This document shows positions 63,749-64,000 of a stretch of 64,000 bases of DNA, one piece after another. The position numbers were made by a program, and so were the translations under genes. Location of the stretch: NCBI GenBank assembly GCA_012295275.1, contig CM022670.1:11917083-11981082 (forward strand), given 5' to 3'. The stretch's first letter is position 1; each line of letters opens with the position of its first letter. Source of the stretch: Chrysomallon squamiferum (Eukaryota; Mollusca; Gastropoda; Neomphalida; Peltospiridae). The notes under the pieces are model-generated. The model was given only the letters and a program-made list of their open reading frames with translations. It did no database searches and was not told the origin of the DNA.

Positions 63749-64000
63749 CTGAAATTAAAGTTTTTAGGTTCAATGACACAAGTAAGGTTGACTTTCAATC
63801 AATGGCTATAAAATGTTAAAACATTTTGTATCAATCCCAGTATATATTTTAAAATAGAAAAACAGCTTTCGTTTTTTTTTCTTTGACAGCAAAGGATATA
63901 TGTGATTTCCCACATAAATAAACAGTTATGGTTTTGACAGAAAATAGGGTGCATAAAAGATGACAGATGATACAACTCAAACAAAAAGTGTTGTAACTAA
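63749..64000 (-). other. DEK intron, no exon seen
   Basis: These 252 bases precede the acceptor of the first visible DEK exon. They are A/T-rich and show no DEK-like peptide, so they belong to an intron whose upstream exon is outside the window. Confidence 0.75.

Overview
This is a eukaryotic, almost certainly animal, window. The genes are split by GT-AG introns, the DNA is very A/T-rich and full of microsatellites, and the recognisable proteins are metazoan. A single-exon Toll-like receptor, a KCNE-like membrane protein and a dynein/IQANK1-type domain protein fit a lophotrochozoan such as a mollusc. That placement is an inference and I cannot name the species. No operons, CRISPR arrays, viral genes or toxin genes were seen.

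Layout: (1) 1-234, the 3' end of an unidentified gene on the + strand. (2) 2156-5942, minus strand, a five-exon 217-residue protein with a lysine/alanine/proline-rich, histone H1-like tail and a dynein AAA5/IQANK1-like domain. (3) 9831-11915, plus strand, an intronless Toll-like receptor. (4) 14080-19537, minus strand, a complete nine-exon MTAP gene (279 aa). (5) 21066-36398, plus strand, a complete 25-exon GTF3C3 gene (929 aa). (6) 36399-52940, a 16.5 kb gene-poor tract with a large palindrome, two minisatellites and many simple repeats. (7) 52941-53402, plus strand, an intronless KCNE-like single-pass membrane protein. (8) 57525 to beyond 63748, minus strand, the 3' seven exons of a DEK gene whose 5' part lies off the right edge.

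MTAP and GTF3C3 are divergent and share a 1.5 kb 5' region. KCNE-like and DEK are convergent. The genes do not form a pathway: they cover methionine salvage (MTAP), RNA polymerase III transcription (GTF3C3), chromatin (DEK), innate immunity (TLR) and probable channel regulation (KCNE-like).

Exon boundaries were assigned by eye from splice consensus, reading-phase continuity and remembered protein families. The coding sums of the MTAP, GTF3C3 and dynein-like genes are exact multiples of three. The observations most worth checking are the KCNE-like protein, the small H1-tail/dynein-AAA5-like protein, a decayed copy of a GTF3C3 exon within its own intron, a homology-supported GC-AG intron, a possible alternative GTF3C3 C-terminus, and a 416 bp palindrome beside a 1.7 kb GATA-motif minisatellite.
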